A program made the position numbers and the translations under genes. A stretch of 64,000 nt of DNA from Acridotheres tristis (taxonomy: Eukaryota > Chordata > Aves > Passeriformes > Sturnidae): the NCBI GenBank assembly GCA_037013685.1, contig CM072894.1, positions 10,617,449 to 10,681,448 of the forward strand, given 5' to 3'. Under the pieces are notes generated by a model. The model searched no databases, was not told where the DNA came from, and saw nothing but the letters and a program-made list of their open reading frames with translations. Of the stretch, positions 25,101-35,500 are shown one piece after another; the stretch's first letter is position 1, and every line of letters begins with the position of its first letter.

Positions 25101-26431
25101 AAGATTTCTTGGACCTTCTTGAGAGTAGGAATAAATTGGTGTTTTCTATTTTAAGTGGGAAAACCAGAAAGTGTCCACTCGGATCATAGCCTTGGGACAT
25201 GCTCACAGAGAAAAATCTAGAAAACATTCTACAACAATATCTCAAAACTTCAAACCAGGAGAAAGAGGACGTGCTTGGGAAAATTCCAGAGCGAATATTC
25301 GGATGTTTCTGGCTGTTCTGATACGGGCTTTTCAAACCGCGCCGCACAGCGCCATCTCCTGGTGACCAAAAATTGGATTTTCTTTCTAGTCTGAGAAAAA
25401 GCTAACCATATTAAAGATAATTTTCATACAAAAAATTAGTAGCGTCAAGCTTTAAAAAAAGCTCTTGCAATCACAAACCTATCAAACTTAAATCATAAAA
25501 AATTAATTAATCTCTCCTATTCCTATGAACGTGCAAAGTGAAGAAAACTCTTTACGATGTCTTTCTCCCTTAATCAACACATCAGCCTTGTTCTGATTTC
25601 CGCAACTGAAGAAAAATACGTATTGCTTATACATTAAGCAGTGTGAGCTCAAAGATGCAACACAACACAGCTTTCTTCCGCGCTTCTAAGGGGACCCTCA
25701 ATGACAAAGTGCAGCTCCTCTCTCTGGAAGAGGATTTGGATGAGCTTTGGGATATAAGAATGGCTGAGCTCCAGCATGAGCCCAAAGTGTGCCAAATGGA
25801 GCATGACCACATCACAGCTCGAACTGAGCCTCCTGGGCACTCCACACACAGACATGCAGACTACAACTTACACTTCAAAAAACAAGCCAGTCTAAAGTAT
25901 TCTGCTGGTTTCTAGCTTGCTACACTAATAAATAGCCTTAATGCCACTGTATTTCCTTAAACTCGTTGAGCTTTCCAACAAGAAGAAACCAGTCAATAGT
26001 TTGAGTACTTGATGAAGCAATTACTGTTTAATTAACTCTCCTTTCTTGAGTGGCTCAGCTAATGGGAGACAGGCTTGGTATTTGGTAGTTTTCCAGGTAT
26101 GCATACAAGTGTTTTTAAGTGGACTAGGAAAACAGAATAAGGGAATAAATAAGTGAAATATCAGAATTCTAGAAAAAGGAACCCTAAATGCTTAGAAATA
26201 AACTAAAGGCTCTGTTTCCTTGCTTTGTTTGCTCTGTAAAACAGAGTTCTCACCAGTACACGTGAAAGCTTTTCTCCCAGTGCAGCAGAACTAGCGTAAC
26301 CAAAGCCAGCATTTCAAAGTTTTTATTTACTTTTTTTAATACGACCAGCACCTTTAGGAGACAAGGGAAGACACATACCTTCCAGTTTGGAAATTAACTG
26401 CTCCACGTGGAGCGCTAGATCCCGCCTAGTG
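1323..26431 (-). CDS. Unrecognised multi-exon gene, minus strand, partial (continues past the left edge)
   Basis: Overall span of a probable protein-coding gene read right to left, divergent from C2orf69. It is inferred from many short open segments (28-240 nt) flanked by acceptor and donor signals on the minus strand; the best are listed as separate blocks. The five exons nearest the promoter (26379-26431, 25021-25077, 23661-23710, 21789-21908, 20594-20692) join without any phase conflict. The translated pieces alternate leucine-rich helices with short polar turns, such as [19 protein letters not shown] and [19 protein letters not shown], which suggests an alpha-helical repeat (HEAT/ARM-like) protein. 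That is a guess from composition, not a domain match. I do not recognise the family. In mammals FTCDNL1 lies on this side of C2orf69, but no formiminotransferase-like sequence is visible here. The first coding exon, several internal junctions and the 3' end are unresolved. Individual short exons could be chance; the whole set is less likely to be. Confidence 0.45.
4416..4477. repeat. Inverted repeat, 14-bp perfect arms
   Basis: CATGATCCAAAGCC at 4416-4429 is repeated as its exact reverse complement at 4464-4477, leaving a 34-base loop. No coding or element boundary coincides with it, and it could be the remnant of a small inverted-repeat element. Confidence 0.6.
4941..5215 (-). mobile_element. 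CR1 LINE fragment (3' end), minus orientation
   Basis: Begins with the typical reverse-complement CR1 end (TCACAGAATCACTGGGTTGG) and continues with the usual sequence: a 'precursor' of 'caacct', then 'ggtgactccaccacctcccc', then 'ttccctaatatccaacct'. It is a truncated, diverged, non-functional copy with no open reading frame. It lies inside the presumed intron of the minus-strand gene. Confidence 0.88.
5517..7450 (-). CDS. Unrecognised gene, candidate exons at 5.5-7.5 kb
   Basis: Minus-strand candidates. 7400-7450 encodes [16 protein letters not shown] with donor CCC/GTAAGT. 6363-6390 is a 28-nt segment encoding ERNGLQLEA, with a long pyrimidine acceptor and a GTGAGT donor. 5517-5632 has acceptor TTTTCCCAG and 38 codons including [20 protein letters not shown], with donor AAAT/GTAAAC. 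A second GTAAAC donor lies 20 bases inside that exon and would end it in phase 0. The interval 5960-6140 is also open on this strand and reads like leucine-rich protein, but its borders are unclear. Only the 5.5 kb exon is long enough to be persuasive alone. Confidence 0.35.
6219..6239. repeat. Poly(A) run, 21 bases
   Basis: Uninterrupted run of A. No associated retroposed sequence was recognised beside it. Confidence 0.9.
10415..10426 (+). promoter_or_regulatory. CTCF-like site
   Basis: CCAGCAGGTGGC fits the core of the CTCF consensus (CCASYAGRKGGC) at every position. It sits in a locally GC-richer patch about 50 bases left of a candidate exon. Occupancy cannot be judged from sequence. Confidence 0.4.
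10475..13028 (-). CDS. Unrecognised gene, candidate exons at 10.5, 11.4 and 13.0 kb
   Basis: Three minus-strand candidates. 12950-13028 has a strong acceptor (TTATGCAG) and donor (AAAG/GTGAGC) and encodes [20 protein letters not shown] and five more residues in one frame; a second frame is also open. 11411-11469 has donor GCAG/GTAAGA and encodes [19 protein letters not shown]. 10475-10533 has donor TGT/GTGAGT and acceptor CTCAG and encodes [19 protein letters not shown]. Just upstream of the 11.4 kb exon, 11473-11578 is also open in another frame ([20 protein letters not shown] and onward) behind a very good acceptor. It reaches a stop codon right where the first frame begins. That looks like a one-base frame slip within a single larger exon, or two alternative exons. 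Joins between these exons were not resolved. Confidence 0.33.
15464..20431 (-). CDS. Unrecognised gene, middle block of exons
   Basis: Candidate minus-strand exons. 20368-20431 contains [20 protein letters not shown]. An acceptor at 20123 opens [12 protein letters not shown], and its donor is uncertain (about 20083). 18232-18286 encodes [17 protein letters not shown] behind a strong pyrimidine-rich acceptor. 16777-16871 has 31 codons including [20 protein letters not shown], with donor GTAAGT. 15464-15702 has 79 codons starting [18 protein letters not shown] and ending with donor CAG/GTACTA. The 18.2-to-16.8 kb junction (AG+A) and the 16.8-to-15.7 kb junction (T+CA) keep phase. Entry into the 20.4 kb exon from 20594-20692 does not, because that exon needs one carried-over base and receives none. 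The last exon has a long hydrophobic stretch, which in T-rich DNA is weak evidence by itself. Confidence 0.42.
20594..26431 (-). CDS. Unrecognised gene, 5' block: five phase-compatible exons
   Basis: Minus-strand exons in transcription order. 26379-26431 encodes [17 protein letters not shown]; its acceptor follows CTTACAG and its donor is GAAG/GTATGT. 25021-25077 encodes [18 protein letters not shown] with donor GTAAGT. 23661-23710 encodes [16 protein letters not shown] with donor GTAAGT. 21789-21908 has 40 codons beginning [16 protein letters not shown], behind a pyrimidine-rich acceptor, with donor GTAAGT. 20594-20692 has 33 codons including [18 protein letters not shown], donor GTAAGT. Split codons at the first two junctions (G+TG and T+TT) and the in-phase later junctions give one continuous 126-residue frame. 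The polar fifth exon looks especially protein-like. The initiating ATG is not found: 26580-26633 (MRRFERWRREARGVARQQ, donor CAG/GTGCGC) lies in the right place, but its phase does not fit the next exon, so it may be 5'UTR. Confidence 0.55.
21424..21660 (-). mobile_element. Old CR1 LINE fragment, minus orientation
   Basis: Starts GAGAATCACAGAGTGGCTGA, then tracks the CR1 pattern (tggaaggggcatcctgagac, followed by the block around tatttccttatatttaaa) with many substitutions. It is a degraded non-coding relic just left of the 21.8 kb candidate exon. Confidence 0.75.
23961..23982. repeat. Perfect 22-bp palindrome
   Basis: The arm TTTCAACGCAT (23961-23971) is followed directly by its reverse complement with no spacer. 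The centre CGCATATGCG carries two CpGs in an AT-rich intron and resembles a POU-dimer type site (ATGCATATGCAT), but is not identical to it. Confidence 0.85.
25349..25364 (-). promoter_or_regulatory. CTCF-like site upstream of the shared promoter
   Basis: On the minus strand CCAGGAGATGGCGC matches the extended CTCF core with one mismatch. It lies in a short CpG-containing patch (25260-25365) about 1.3 kb left of the C2orf69 start, between two candidate exons of the minus-strand gene. Confidence 0.35.
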
Positions 26432-26439
26432 CTGTAAGT

Positions 26440-27240
26440 GGTACAGGCGCACCCTGCGGGGTTTTACTGCCCTGCAGAGGACGCTTTGCGGGGCCGCTCC
26501 CCCATCCCAAGGCCGCTCGTGCCGCGGCTCCCCTCAGGATCTGGGGGCTCAGGCAGCGCCCGAGGCGGCGCGAGCGCACCTGCTGCCTCGCGACCCCGCG
26601 CGCCTCCCGCCGCCACCTTTCGAACCGCCTCATGACGTCACCGCGGGGCGGGCACACGCGCGACGCCCCCTGCCGGGTCCCTCCGCAGGGGGCCGCGGGC
26701 GCGCCCAGTGGGCGGGGCGCGGGTGGCGCGCAGGCGCGGCGCACGGTGCGCGGGGCGCGGAGCGGCGCTCCCATGAGCCGGCGCTGCTGCTCGGCCGCCG
26801 CCGCCGTCGCGCTGCTGCGGGGGCTCGCCGGCCCCGCCGCGCTGTGCCTGGGCAGCGCCATGAGCCTCTGCGGGGCGCCGGCGGGGCCCGCGGGCGGCGG
26901 CGGGGGTATCTCCGCGGCGCGGCTGAGCCCGCCGTGGTTGCGGCTGCCCGAGGTGCCGGGCGCCGAGCCGCACCGCACTAACGATCTGCTGCTGCTGCCG
27001 CCGCCGGCCCCGCGCGGCCCGGCCCCGTCGCCGCAGCACCACGTCGTGTACTTCCCGGGGGACGTGCAGGTACGGCGTGCGGCTGCGGAGCGGGCGCGGG
27101 GCGGGAGCGGGGAAGCGGCGCCGGAGGGACGCGTCCCCGGAAGGGCTCCGCGGGCGGGCATCGCCCCTCGCTGCCCCGCACGGCCGGGCACAGGGAGCGG
27201 GAACGGGCCCTCCGGAAAGCTGAGCTGGAGCACAAGTGGA
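26440..27240. promoter_or_regulatory. CpG island / bidirectional promoter of C2orf69 and the minus-strand gene
   Basis: Sharp change to very GC-rich, CpG-dense sequence in an AT-rich surround. It includes C2orf69 coding exon 1 and, in the opposite direction, a candidate first exon (26580-26633). No TATA box is seen, as is usual for CpG-island housekeeping promoters. The island ends where a CR1 fragment begins at 27259. Transcription start sites cannot be placed from sequence. Confidence 0.8.
26633..26640. promoter_or_regulatory. Perfect cAMP response element (TGACGTCA)
   Basis: Palindromic CREB/ATF site inside the CpG island, 133 bases before the chosen C2orf69 ATG. It overlaps CATG, which supplies a potential ATG on each strand: plus at 26632, in frame with C2orf69, and minus at 26633. 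Confidence 0.6.
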
Positions 27241-29562
27241 GGGGAGAAGAGTCGTGTTCACAGAATCAATCACTTAGGTTGGAGATCACTGAGTCTAACC
27301 ACGTCAACTAGACCCTGGCGCTAAGTGTCTTGTCCAGCCTTTCCTTCAATACCTCCAGGAACGGTGACTCCACCGCCTCCTGGGCATTGTATTCCAAAAT
27401 ATAATTACCCTTTCTGTGAAGGATGCTTCCTAATGTCCAACGTAAACCTCTCCTGGCACATCCTAAAACTATGCCCTCTTGTCGCCCGGGAGAAGAGACC
27501 GGCCCCCCTGGCTACAGCTCCTTCCCGGGGCTTGTAGAGAGCAATAAGGGCTCTCCCTGATCCTGCTCTTCTCCAGGCTGGACACCCCCAGCTCCCTCAG
27601 CCGCTCCTCTCAGGACTTGTGCTCCAGCCCCTTCTTCACCAGCTCCATTGCCCTTCTCTGGACTCACTCCAGCCCTGTAACACTGCCTGAGGGTGACATT
27701 TGTGACAGGGATGGGCAGGTAGTGTCAATGGAGACAAGGCAGCGAGACCCTGAGGTGCCTGCTTGTCCTCCCCAGGCAGAGCACTGTGTCTCTGTGCAGG
27801 TGTGTGCCCGTCCCAGACACTGCCCTTTGGGAATTCCACAGGCACTGAGGCTTTCCCGGCCTGTCCTGAGGAGGCCCTTGTGCTCTCTTGAGTTGGCAGA
27901 GACTCTGAAGTGCTGTCCTGAGTATGTGGTCGACTTCTCTAACATAACATGCTCTAGTAGCCAGCTAATCTCAATTGTCATTAATGCTTCTCAAAAACAG
28001 GGGTAGTGCTGCCTTCTTCAAGGGAAAAGATACTCCCTTCTGTCACGTAAAGATAGAGAATTTTGTGTGTTTTTATTTTAAGGATTAGGATGGCCTACGA
28101 AGACTTATCTGATGGCCATTCTTGCATATGGCTTTATTATTCCTTAGTAAAATGAAAGAACTAGTATTCTTTGCCATTAAGATTTCAGACATGAGGTTCA
28201 TTCATGACTTGGGGGTTAATTTCTTTCCATCTATGCCCTCTATGGATGTGAATAAGGCAATAAAAATTTCCTACAGCTGAATGAGAGGGGATATTTTTGT
28301 TTCTGTATAAAATCCAGAAAACTTGCTACAAAGTTTTAAGTCTGTTTTTGTTTTATGATAAGATAATCAGTATTTCTGTAGATGGAGATAATACAGTAAA
28401 ATTATGTATTCTGTATAATGCTAGGTTGAATAGTGCTTTAATTTTCTTTTTGTGTGAAGTCCACAAGAACTGTGAATATTTTCATGTCCTGATTTTATTG
28501 TATTTATCTTGGGGGTATTAACAATGTGGTTAAAAAAAAAGTAAGGAAATCGAAATACATCAGTTTCTTTAATGATTTTCTGTTCTGCAAACCTAAAATG
28601 TGAGAACGTCTAATGCGTGTTTTTCTTTTACAGTCCTTTCTTATAAATATGAGTACATTGGAGCTGAATATTTTCACAATGTAGTAATACATCTTTTTTA
28701 TTTTTTTCTTTTAATTTTTCAGAACTATCATGACATCATGTCTTGCCACCCAGAAAACTTTCAGTGGGAGCACTGGAGTTTTGAAAATGTTGCTACCATA
28801 CTTGCTCACCGGTTCCCCAATAGCTTTATTTGGGTCATAAAATGTTCTCGAATGCACCTGCACAAATTCAGTTGTTATGACAATTTTGTGACGAGTAACA
28901 TGTTTGGAGCACCAGAGCACAGCACTGACTTTGGAGCTTTCAAGCATCTCCATGCTTTGCTAGTTAATGCATTCAGACTCTCTCAGAATATTCTGCTGTC
29001 CCAGAAAAGTGTGCATGGTGTCAGCAAGGATGCAAAAATAGCTGCTTGTAAATCACAGCCACAGTCTGTTCCTACAACAAATGGCTGCTCATCCAAAGAA
29101 AGGGAGAGAGATTGTGAATGCTCTAATAATTCTGCTGTGAACTTCATGGTACCATCTGCTGTAGGGGCAGCATCGTTTACTTTGATTGGCTTCAGTAAAG
29201 GCTGTGTGGTTTTGAACCAGCTGCTTTATGAGCTGAAGGAAGCAAAAAAAGACAAGAATACAGATGCCTTCTTAAAAAACATAAAAGCAATTTACTGGCT
29301 GGATGGTGGTCATTCGGGAGGAAGCAATACTTGGGTTACTTACCCTGAAATGCTGAAAGAACTTGCAGAGACAGGAATTGAAGTTCATGCTCATGTTACA
29401 CCGTACCAAGTGTTTGACACAATGAGGTCATGGATTGGGAGAGAGCATGAGAAATTTGTACAGATACTTGAAGAATTTGGTGTGGAAATAAATGATCAGC
29501 TGCATTTTGGTGATGAAGTTCCCTCCTTAGACAACCATTTCAGAGTTCATGAAGTATTTTGA
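26773..29562 (+). CDS. C2orf69: C2orf69 homologue, mitochondrial protein
   Basis: Two coding exons. 26773-27069 has 99 codons ending FPGDVQ with donor CAG/GTACGG. 28723-29562 has 279 codons plus TGA behind a poly-T acceptor. The junction is phase 0 and the protein is 378 aa, against 385 in human. The conserved body is clear: FENVATILAHRFPNSFIWVI, GGHSGGSNTWVTYPEMLKEL and the C-terminal DNHFRVHEVF. A GFSKG motif at residues 255-259 is a GxSxG nucleophile elbow of the alpha/beta-hydrolase type. The alanine/arginine-rich N terminus (MSRRCCSAAAAVALLRGLAG) fits mitochondrial targeting. Known biology: human C2orf69 is mitochondrial, and its loss causes a severe oxidative-phosphorylation and inflammatory disorder; its enzymatic substrate is unknown. 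The start was chosen because it gives a human-like length. An in-frame ATG at 26632 would add 47 residues of low-complexity sequence. The middle of exon 2 (residues about 190-245) is the most variable part. Confidence 0.96.
27259..27680 (-). mobile_element. CR1 LINE fragment in C2orf69 intron 1
   Basis: CACAGAATCAATCACTTAGG opens a standard CR1 3' region in minus orientation. It runs through 'ggtgactccaccgcctcc', 'cttcctaatgtccaacgtaa' and the far block 'gggctctccctgatcctgct'. It starts about 190 bases after exon 1, at the edge of the CpG island. Short ORFs over it are not genes. Confidence 0.9.
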
Positions 29563-32500
29563 GACTGTATGTATATGAACAGTTTATTCTTTGTAGAAGC
29601 ACTTTAACATTGTAAATTTTGTCATCTAGATTTTCAGCTTTGAGCAGATGCTTTCTAAACAGAATACTAAATCAGTTCTGTGTTGCTAATAGATACTATA
29701 TATAAATTTCTGTAGCTTAAAAAAGGCATATTGGGACCCCATAACTATAATAGATGTTTTTTGATTCCTGGAAAAAAGGTGTTATGAAGAACAATCCTAT
29801 ATATGTTTTTTGCTAAATATGAATGTTTATTCTTAAGCTATTGGCAGAATTTTGAGTCCTGGATGTCAAATATATATACTGCATTTAATGGGACTTTAAA
29901 GTACTTGAGAATTTCTGATGTGTAGATACTTCAGTTGAGTGGCTTCCAGGGTTAAAAGTATTGGTCGTTGTCAATAACAGATGTAAGGTTAGTTTTTTGG
30001 CTTAAGGAAATTGATTGTAAGAAGAATGTTAGTTATATATTTTGCTGAGATGTTTTTTTATTAGGTAATTAAATATTCCAGTTTTGTAACATTTCATTGA
30101 GTTACAAGTACTCACCTTTGGAATAATAGTGCCAATGCATTTCTCTTCCTTATGTGCGCCTTGCCATTTCTGTCACTCGAAGGTTTGATTAATTAATTGT
30201 GTAGTATTTGCTAGTCAACAGCCATTTCACCTGGGGGCTTGAAAATTTTGAAGTAGCTATGTTAAGTAACCAAGAATGTTGATTAGGGTGCAGCCTGTTC
30301 CTGTTTCAACATACCTTGCTGCTGCTTTGCTAACTTCTGTAAGGACCAGCAGTAATACCTTTATTGTCACACCAAGAGGTGACATCCCTACCTTGGGGTG
30401 GCAAGGTTTCTCTTGGTAACTGCTGCATTGATGTTGCTCACAATTGAGCCATAAGCACATAATCTATTACAAGTTGCATAAAAAAAATTCAGACTGTGTT
30501 GACTGTAGCTCTTTCAAAATGCCTGTTTTAAAATCTATTACCTCCTTTAAATATATTGCAGTAGTTGCTTCTAGAGCCATCCAAAAATCTTATTTTTGGA
30601 GCCTAATTTTTCCTACAGAAAAAAAAAACCCTCTAATTAAATAGAAAGCCAGCCAGATTTGATACAAAAGATGTAATCTGGTTCAGACACCAAGCCTGAG
30701 TGTTCTTAAGAAAGAAATACGATGATGGTATTAATGGAACTTGTCTACTGTTGCAAGTAACTTCCCATTTATCTACAAAGCATAATATCATTCTTAAAGA
30801 CAAATGGTATTGGATTTCCTGGATGTATAGGAATACAAAAGCAAGTTACCAAAACACTGTGAAGATTGCACAAACAATTGTGGCTAAGTTCGGAAAAAAG
30901 GCATTTTATTCAACTTTGGTTCTGCGTTTGATGGTTTAGTGAATCTCTGCCCTGCTCCTTGTTTCCTGTGACTCTTACACTGTGGAAGGGAAGTCTTGAA
31001 TGATCTTTCTTCTGGTGGCATCATTAAAACTTACAAGGTTCCATGTAGACAACTCTTGGCAGAAATTGTATACATCAGAGATCACTGAACAATGAGAAAA
31101 GTGTGTTGTACTCCTAAGAAAATTTTCTTAACACTCAAAATATTAAAGGCGATAGAAAGGATTATGCATATAGTGTGTGCTTTACAATTTGAAGGAGGAC
31201 TCTATCACCAATAATTAGAGTCATGTACCTAGTTCATCAAAAGAAATCTATTTTAATTGATGCATAAAAGTGCAACATGCAAACAAATTATAAAGAACCT
31301 GAAATTTAGTTCCACCTGCTTTTTTATTTTAGGCTGTTTCTTGGATATTTCGTTCAATCCTATTTGTTGATTACCATCTTAATAGGCTTATAACAACTTT
31401 TAAATGTTTTTCAAGGAACATTTTTTCCCCTTTTTGGTCCTTTTGATAACATTTGCAGCATATGTGAGGACTTTTTTCTGTAAAGGAAATATGGCTCACC
31501 TAAACAAGTGGTTTTAATAGAAAGCCTGCAAAATGGCTTGAAAAATGTTTAACCATCCACTTACAAAATAAAATTTTAAAAAGTAAACCAACAGAAACCC
31601 CAGAACATTCTATTACTTTTGCTCCCTCAGTTTCAGACTGACTAGGCTAAGTTGGGTGTGCTAACACTTGCCTAATCCAGTAACACTGCAGATCAGAGAC
31701 CAATTTCTAAATAATTCTGTGCCTGCCAAAACAACAGGACTACGTTGTTGCAAGCTTTTGGAAGTAGCTATTAAAATATTGACATTATCTTCAAAAGTTT
31801 CTGGATGGCTGTCCTATGAAAATAATATTAACCTGTTTGATGGAGGCTGCCTACAATAACTGTTAAATAGGCTTAAGTGTTGCTGCATTACTTGGAAGAA
31901 TAGGCACTTTGTTGTAAAACTAATCTTGTTATGAGACCTCGTGTTGTGGAGGGAAAACTGACTGGTTGTTTTTCATTCTTTAAACAGCTGTAGTACTCTG
32001 TTGGAATGTGCCTCTGTCATTCACTACAAAGCATGCTAAAAATAAATTTTGCAAACTATGTAGAAAATAAACTATTTCTGATGGGTGAAACCACTTTGAT
32101 GTGAGTATAAAACCATTAAACAAGGAATGTGCAGTTTTGTGGATTAAGCTTTATCAGGTGTTTGTGGAGACCTGGTTTAAAAAATCAGACTTATTTGATA
32201 ACATTTTTTCAAGGATTTTTATTGGTGTAGTCAGAATCTGTAATTTTAAAGCATCTCACAAACACAGGAAAGCTGGCACGAAGCAGCCAAGGGTGGGACA
32301 TTTCTGTGTCGGTGAAATGGGTCATAGTTTGCATATGATCATTTTTTAACATTAATTTTAAAGGCAGTTTTTAATAAGCTTAGATGTAAATGCCTAAAGT
32401 TTGGTGGCTCTCCTGCTTGTAGTGGTGCAGTTCAAGACACTTCTGTATTTTAATGGAGTGAGCAACATTACACAGTCCTTGGTACAACCTAGTAATGACT

Positions 32501-35500
32501 GGTGTTCTTTGTATTTCATGCCTGTTTCTGGTACAATAGACAAGACATTCTTCAGATTTTGAGGCATGCTAACGTGTTCTAAACTGTGACTGCTAAATTC
32601 TTTTAAAGCAAGGCTTGAGTCTGTGAAATTGTCCAGAAGACTTAAATGATTTTGTGTGAATCTAAAGTGCTAGAAAGTTTGGTAAACTTAATCCCATCTA
32701 GGACTGATTTAATCACATCTCTGCAAATGCTGATGCATTATTCAGATGCATTAATCAGTATTGTCCCCTAATTTTGGAAGGTGATTAGTGTGGCTGAAAG
32801 GAGCAATTTTCTCTGTCCTCCCATTGATAAAATCCTGCTGCCTCCCTCCACAAGCACTTTTATGGTAAGCTGTTGTATCTTTCTAAACAAACACCATTGC
32901 TGATAGAGATAAGTAACAGCAATGCTATATATTTAAATAAGCATAGAAATTATTTTAAATAAGACTGCTAAGTCAGTTCGGGAGTCAGGCTGTTACAACT
33001 GTGGATATGCACAGATAAAAATGATTGTGCATGAGCATGCACTCGGATTTTCTCCAGAGGCTCTTTCTGAGCTGTAACAGTTACTTCATCTCTGCACATA
33101 ACCAATATTTGTTGTCTTGTACAGACTGAAATTTGAAGCACTGAGGTTAATTGTATACCCATTCATTTACCTTGAATGCTTATTTTAAATTACATGGGGT
33201 CTTATCAGTTAATACAGGAAAGAATTTATTAACAGTGAGAATTTGGGGATGTCTGTGCTCTGTTGTGATACTTTTAGGTACACTGCAGCCTAGCAGAATC
33301 CACAAACACAAATATGTCTCTGGTGCCCCTGTGCAATACAAAAGTAAAGGCAGGTCTCTCAAGACTGCAGTCCATGAGAGAAAGCCTCTTTAAATCACCT
33401 TCAAAGTTACTTCACAATCTTTTTAAATCTAATATTGAAATCTCGTTTCATTCTTGTAAGGATGGTAGATTAAATTTTATAAGTTTACTTCTAATGATCA
33501 TAACTGATGAAAATTTAGACACATTTGAATATTGCAGATGGAGAACCTAAGACCAAAGCTGGCTTTCTGTTGGTGTTGTTGATCTCTTAACTCTGTTCAG
33601 ATGCAGGGTGACGGTTTTTAACTGGAATAAAGTAAAATGAAATCATTAAGCCAGTAATGCAAGATCATATAACACCAATGTGTCAGACAGGCACTGCCTC
33701 TTCCCGTGCTAGACGTTCTGTTCCTGACTAACTTCATTCTATCGGTATTAACAACATAATTCACTCCTCCTGCTGACAAAAACCCCCACTTGCACCGGAT
33801 TAGCTGTTCCACATCACCGTGGAAACCATGGAAGACTGATTCAGGCAGTCATTTTGAATACAGTGTAGTGTGGGTTAAATGGTAGTGATGGCTTTGTCGT
33901 TTCCTGTCATTAGAGCTTGATTAAATGTTTCCAAGTAACCCAAGAAGTACCAAATTCTACTGAAGCAAATAACCAGAAAAGCAACTGGTAATAAAAAAGG
34001 GGAAAATAAATTATCTGGTTTTAATTCATGTGCATAAACACTTTATGTACTTGAAAAGGAATGGGGTGCCATAACTTCGAGATCCAGAATAAATTTTTCT
34101 TTCTTTCAGTAGGGTCACAAAAGAGCACTTTGAGTCATTATTGCTGGTTTCTTTTGTTAAACTTGGCACTTCAGAACTGAGTTGTTTCTAAAGAAAGCAC
34201 TGCTGCAAGACATAAAAAACAGTCAAGAGACAGACCAGTGCTGAAGGGCTGGACAAGGCTCTTCTCCCACACCAGAGTTTACGCTCTGAGCAGTGCTCCT
34301 ATGCCTGGGTGTCACACAAAGCCGTTGTATCCCTTACAGACCTTACAGAGCTTAGCTTTCCTTTCCCATTCCCCACCGTGAGAAATACATTAGGGTTTTG
34401 TGGTGGAAGTTTAAAACAGTTCATGTCCTGCTTGACAGCTGAAGTACAAATGTTTTCACAGCAGAAATTGTCCATTGCTATGATCTGTGTTATTACTGCA
34501 AGCAACAGCTTCTGAGCATTTTTGTATGAACGTGGCAGCGCACGTGGAGCTGTGTGTTTGACATGGCTGAGCAGTTCTTTTAATGGCTTCAGTCTGTGAC
34601 AAGGAGGAACAGACCTGAACTTTGTTAGAAACAAAGTCATCTGTTCTTGTTGCTCTCAGGAACAAGAGATTGCTGCTCAAGAGAGATTGTTGCTCCCAGA
34701 AATTCCTACATACAGAGCTCAGAATCTATCCCCACTGTAGAGTCTGACCCAAAATAAAATACAAAATCTTAATGCACAGCATTACTGCAAACTTGGGTAA
34801 CTGTCTAAGAAAATGTAAAACTTCATCTGTCCTTCAAGTAACACCAGAATCTTTGGTTATTGAGTGATACCAACTTAGAGAATTCCTTGTAAAAGCTACT
34901 GTCTCAGAACGTGTATCTTCAACAGCTGTATCATTTGCAGGAAGATACCAGGTTTGGGAAGATAGATTTTGGTGAGAGGAAAAAAGAATCGACAGTATAC
35001 AGGAATTTCTCTGAAGCTGTGAAATAATGCATATTGGGATCCCATCATATGTAATATCACCTCTACTGTGATAAAATCATTCTCATCTTATTCAAGTAAG
35101 TCTTGTGAAACCAATAGTGTGAATGAGACAAATAGTTTCATCCTGCATATTTAAAAAAAATTACAAACATATTTCTGGTCCTTTGTGATCAAGTCAAATC
35201 CTTTCTCATTAGGCATTTAACTTGACACTTAACCTAGACCTTGTGTAGCTGCTGGAGAGGAACATCTTGTAAGTACATCAAATTGTCAGCACAACCATGA
35301 CAGGCAGATTTTTAATGGTATGTTTAATTGTTTGACAAGAAAAATATTTTTACATCAATTTTTTCATTTGAGTGTTTCCACAGCAAGCACATTAAAAAAA
35401 TGAAATCTGAAATAATTTGTCATCCTGTATATTTCATATGGTTAAGAATAAATAAATTTTTCCAGGTATTGATTTGCAATGAATTTCCATTTTAAATGCC

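Noticed and set aside
1..26431. FTCDNL1 (formiminotransferase-like) on the minus strand
   Set aside because: Expected from mammalian synteny, but none of the candidate exons resembles a formiminotransferase N-terminal domain; it may lie left of this window or be absent.
26415..27273. Several 200-270-codon minus-strand frames across the C2orf69 CpG island
   Set aside because: They are shadows of very GC-rich sequence where stop codons are rare; the products are Arg/Pro/Ala low complexity and overlap the real C2orf69 exon.
27325..28006. Open frames of 70-129 codons in C2orf69 intron 1
   Set aside because: They lie wholly or mostly on a CR1 fragment and its GC-rich flank, with no protein similarity recognised.
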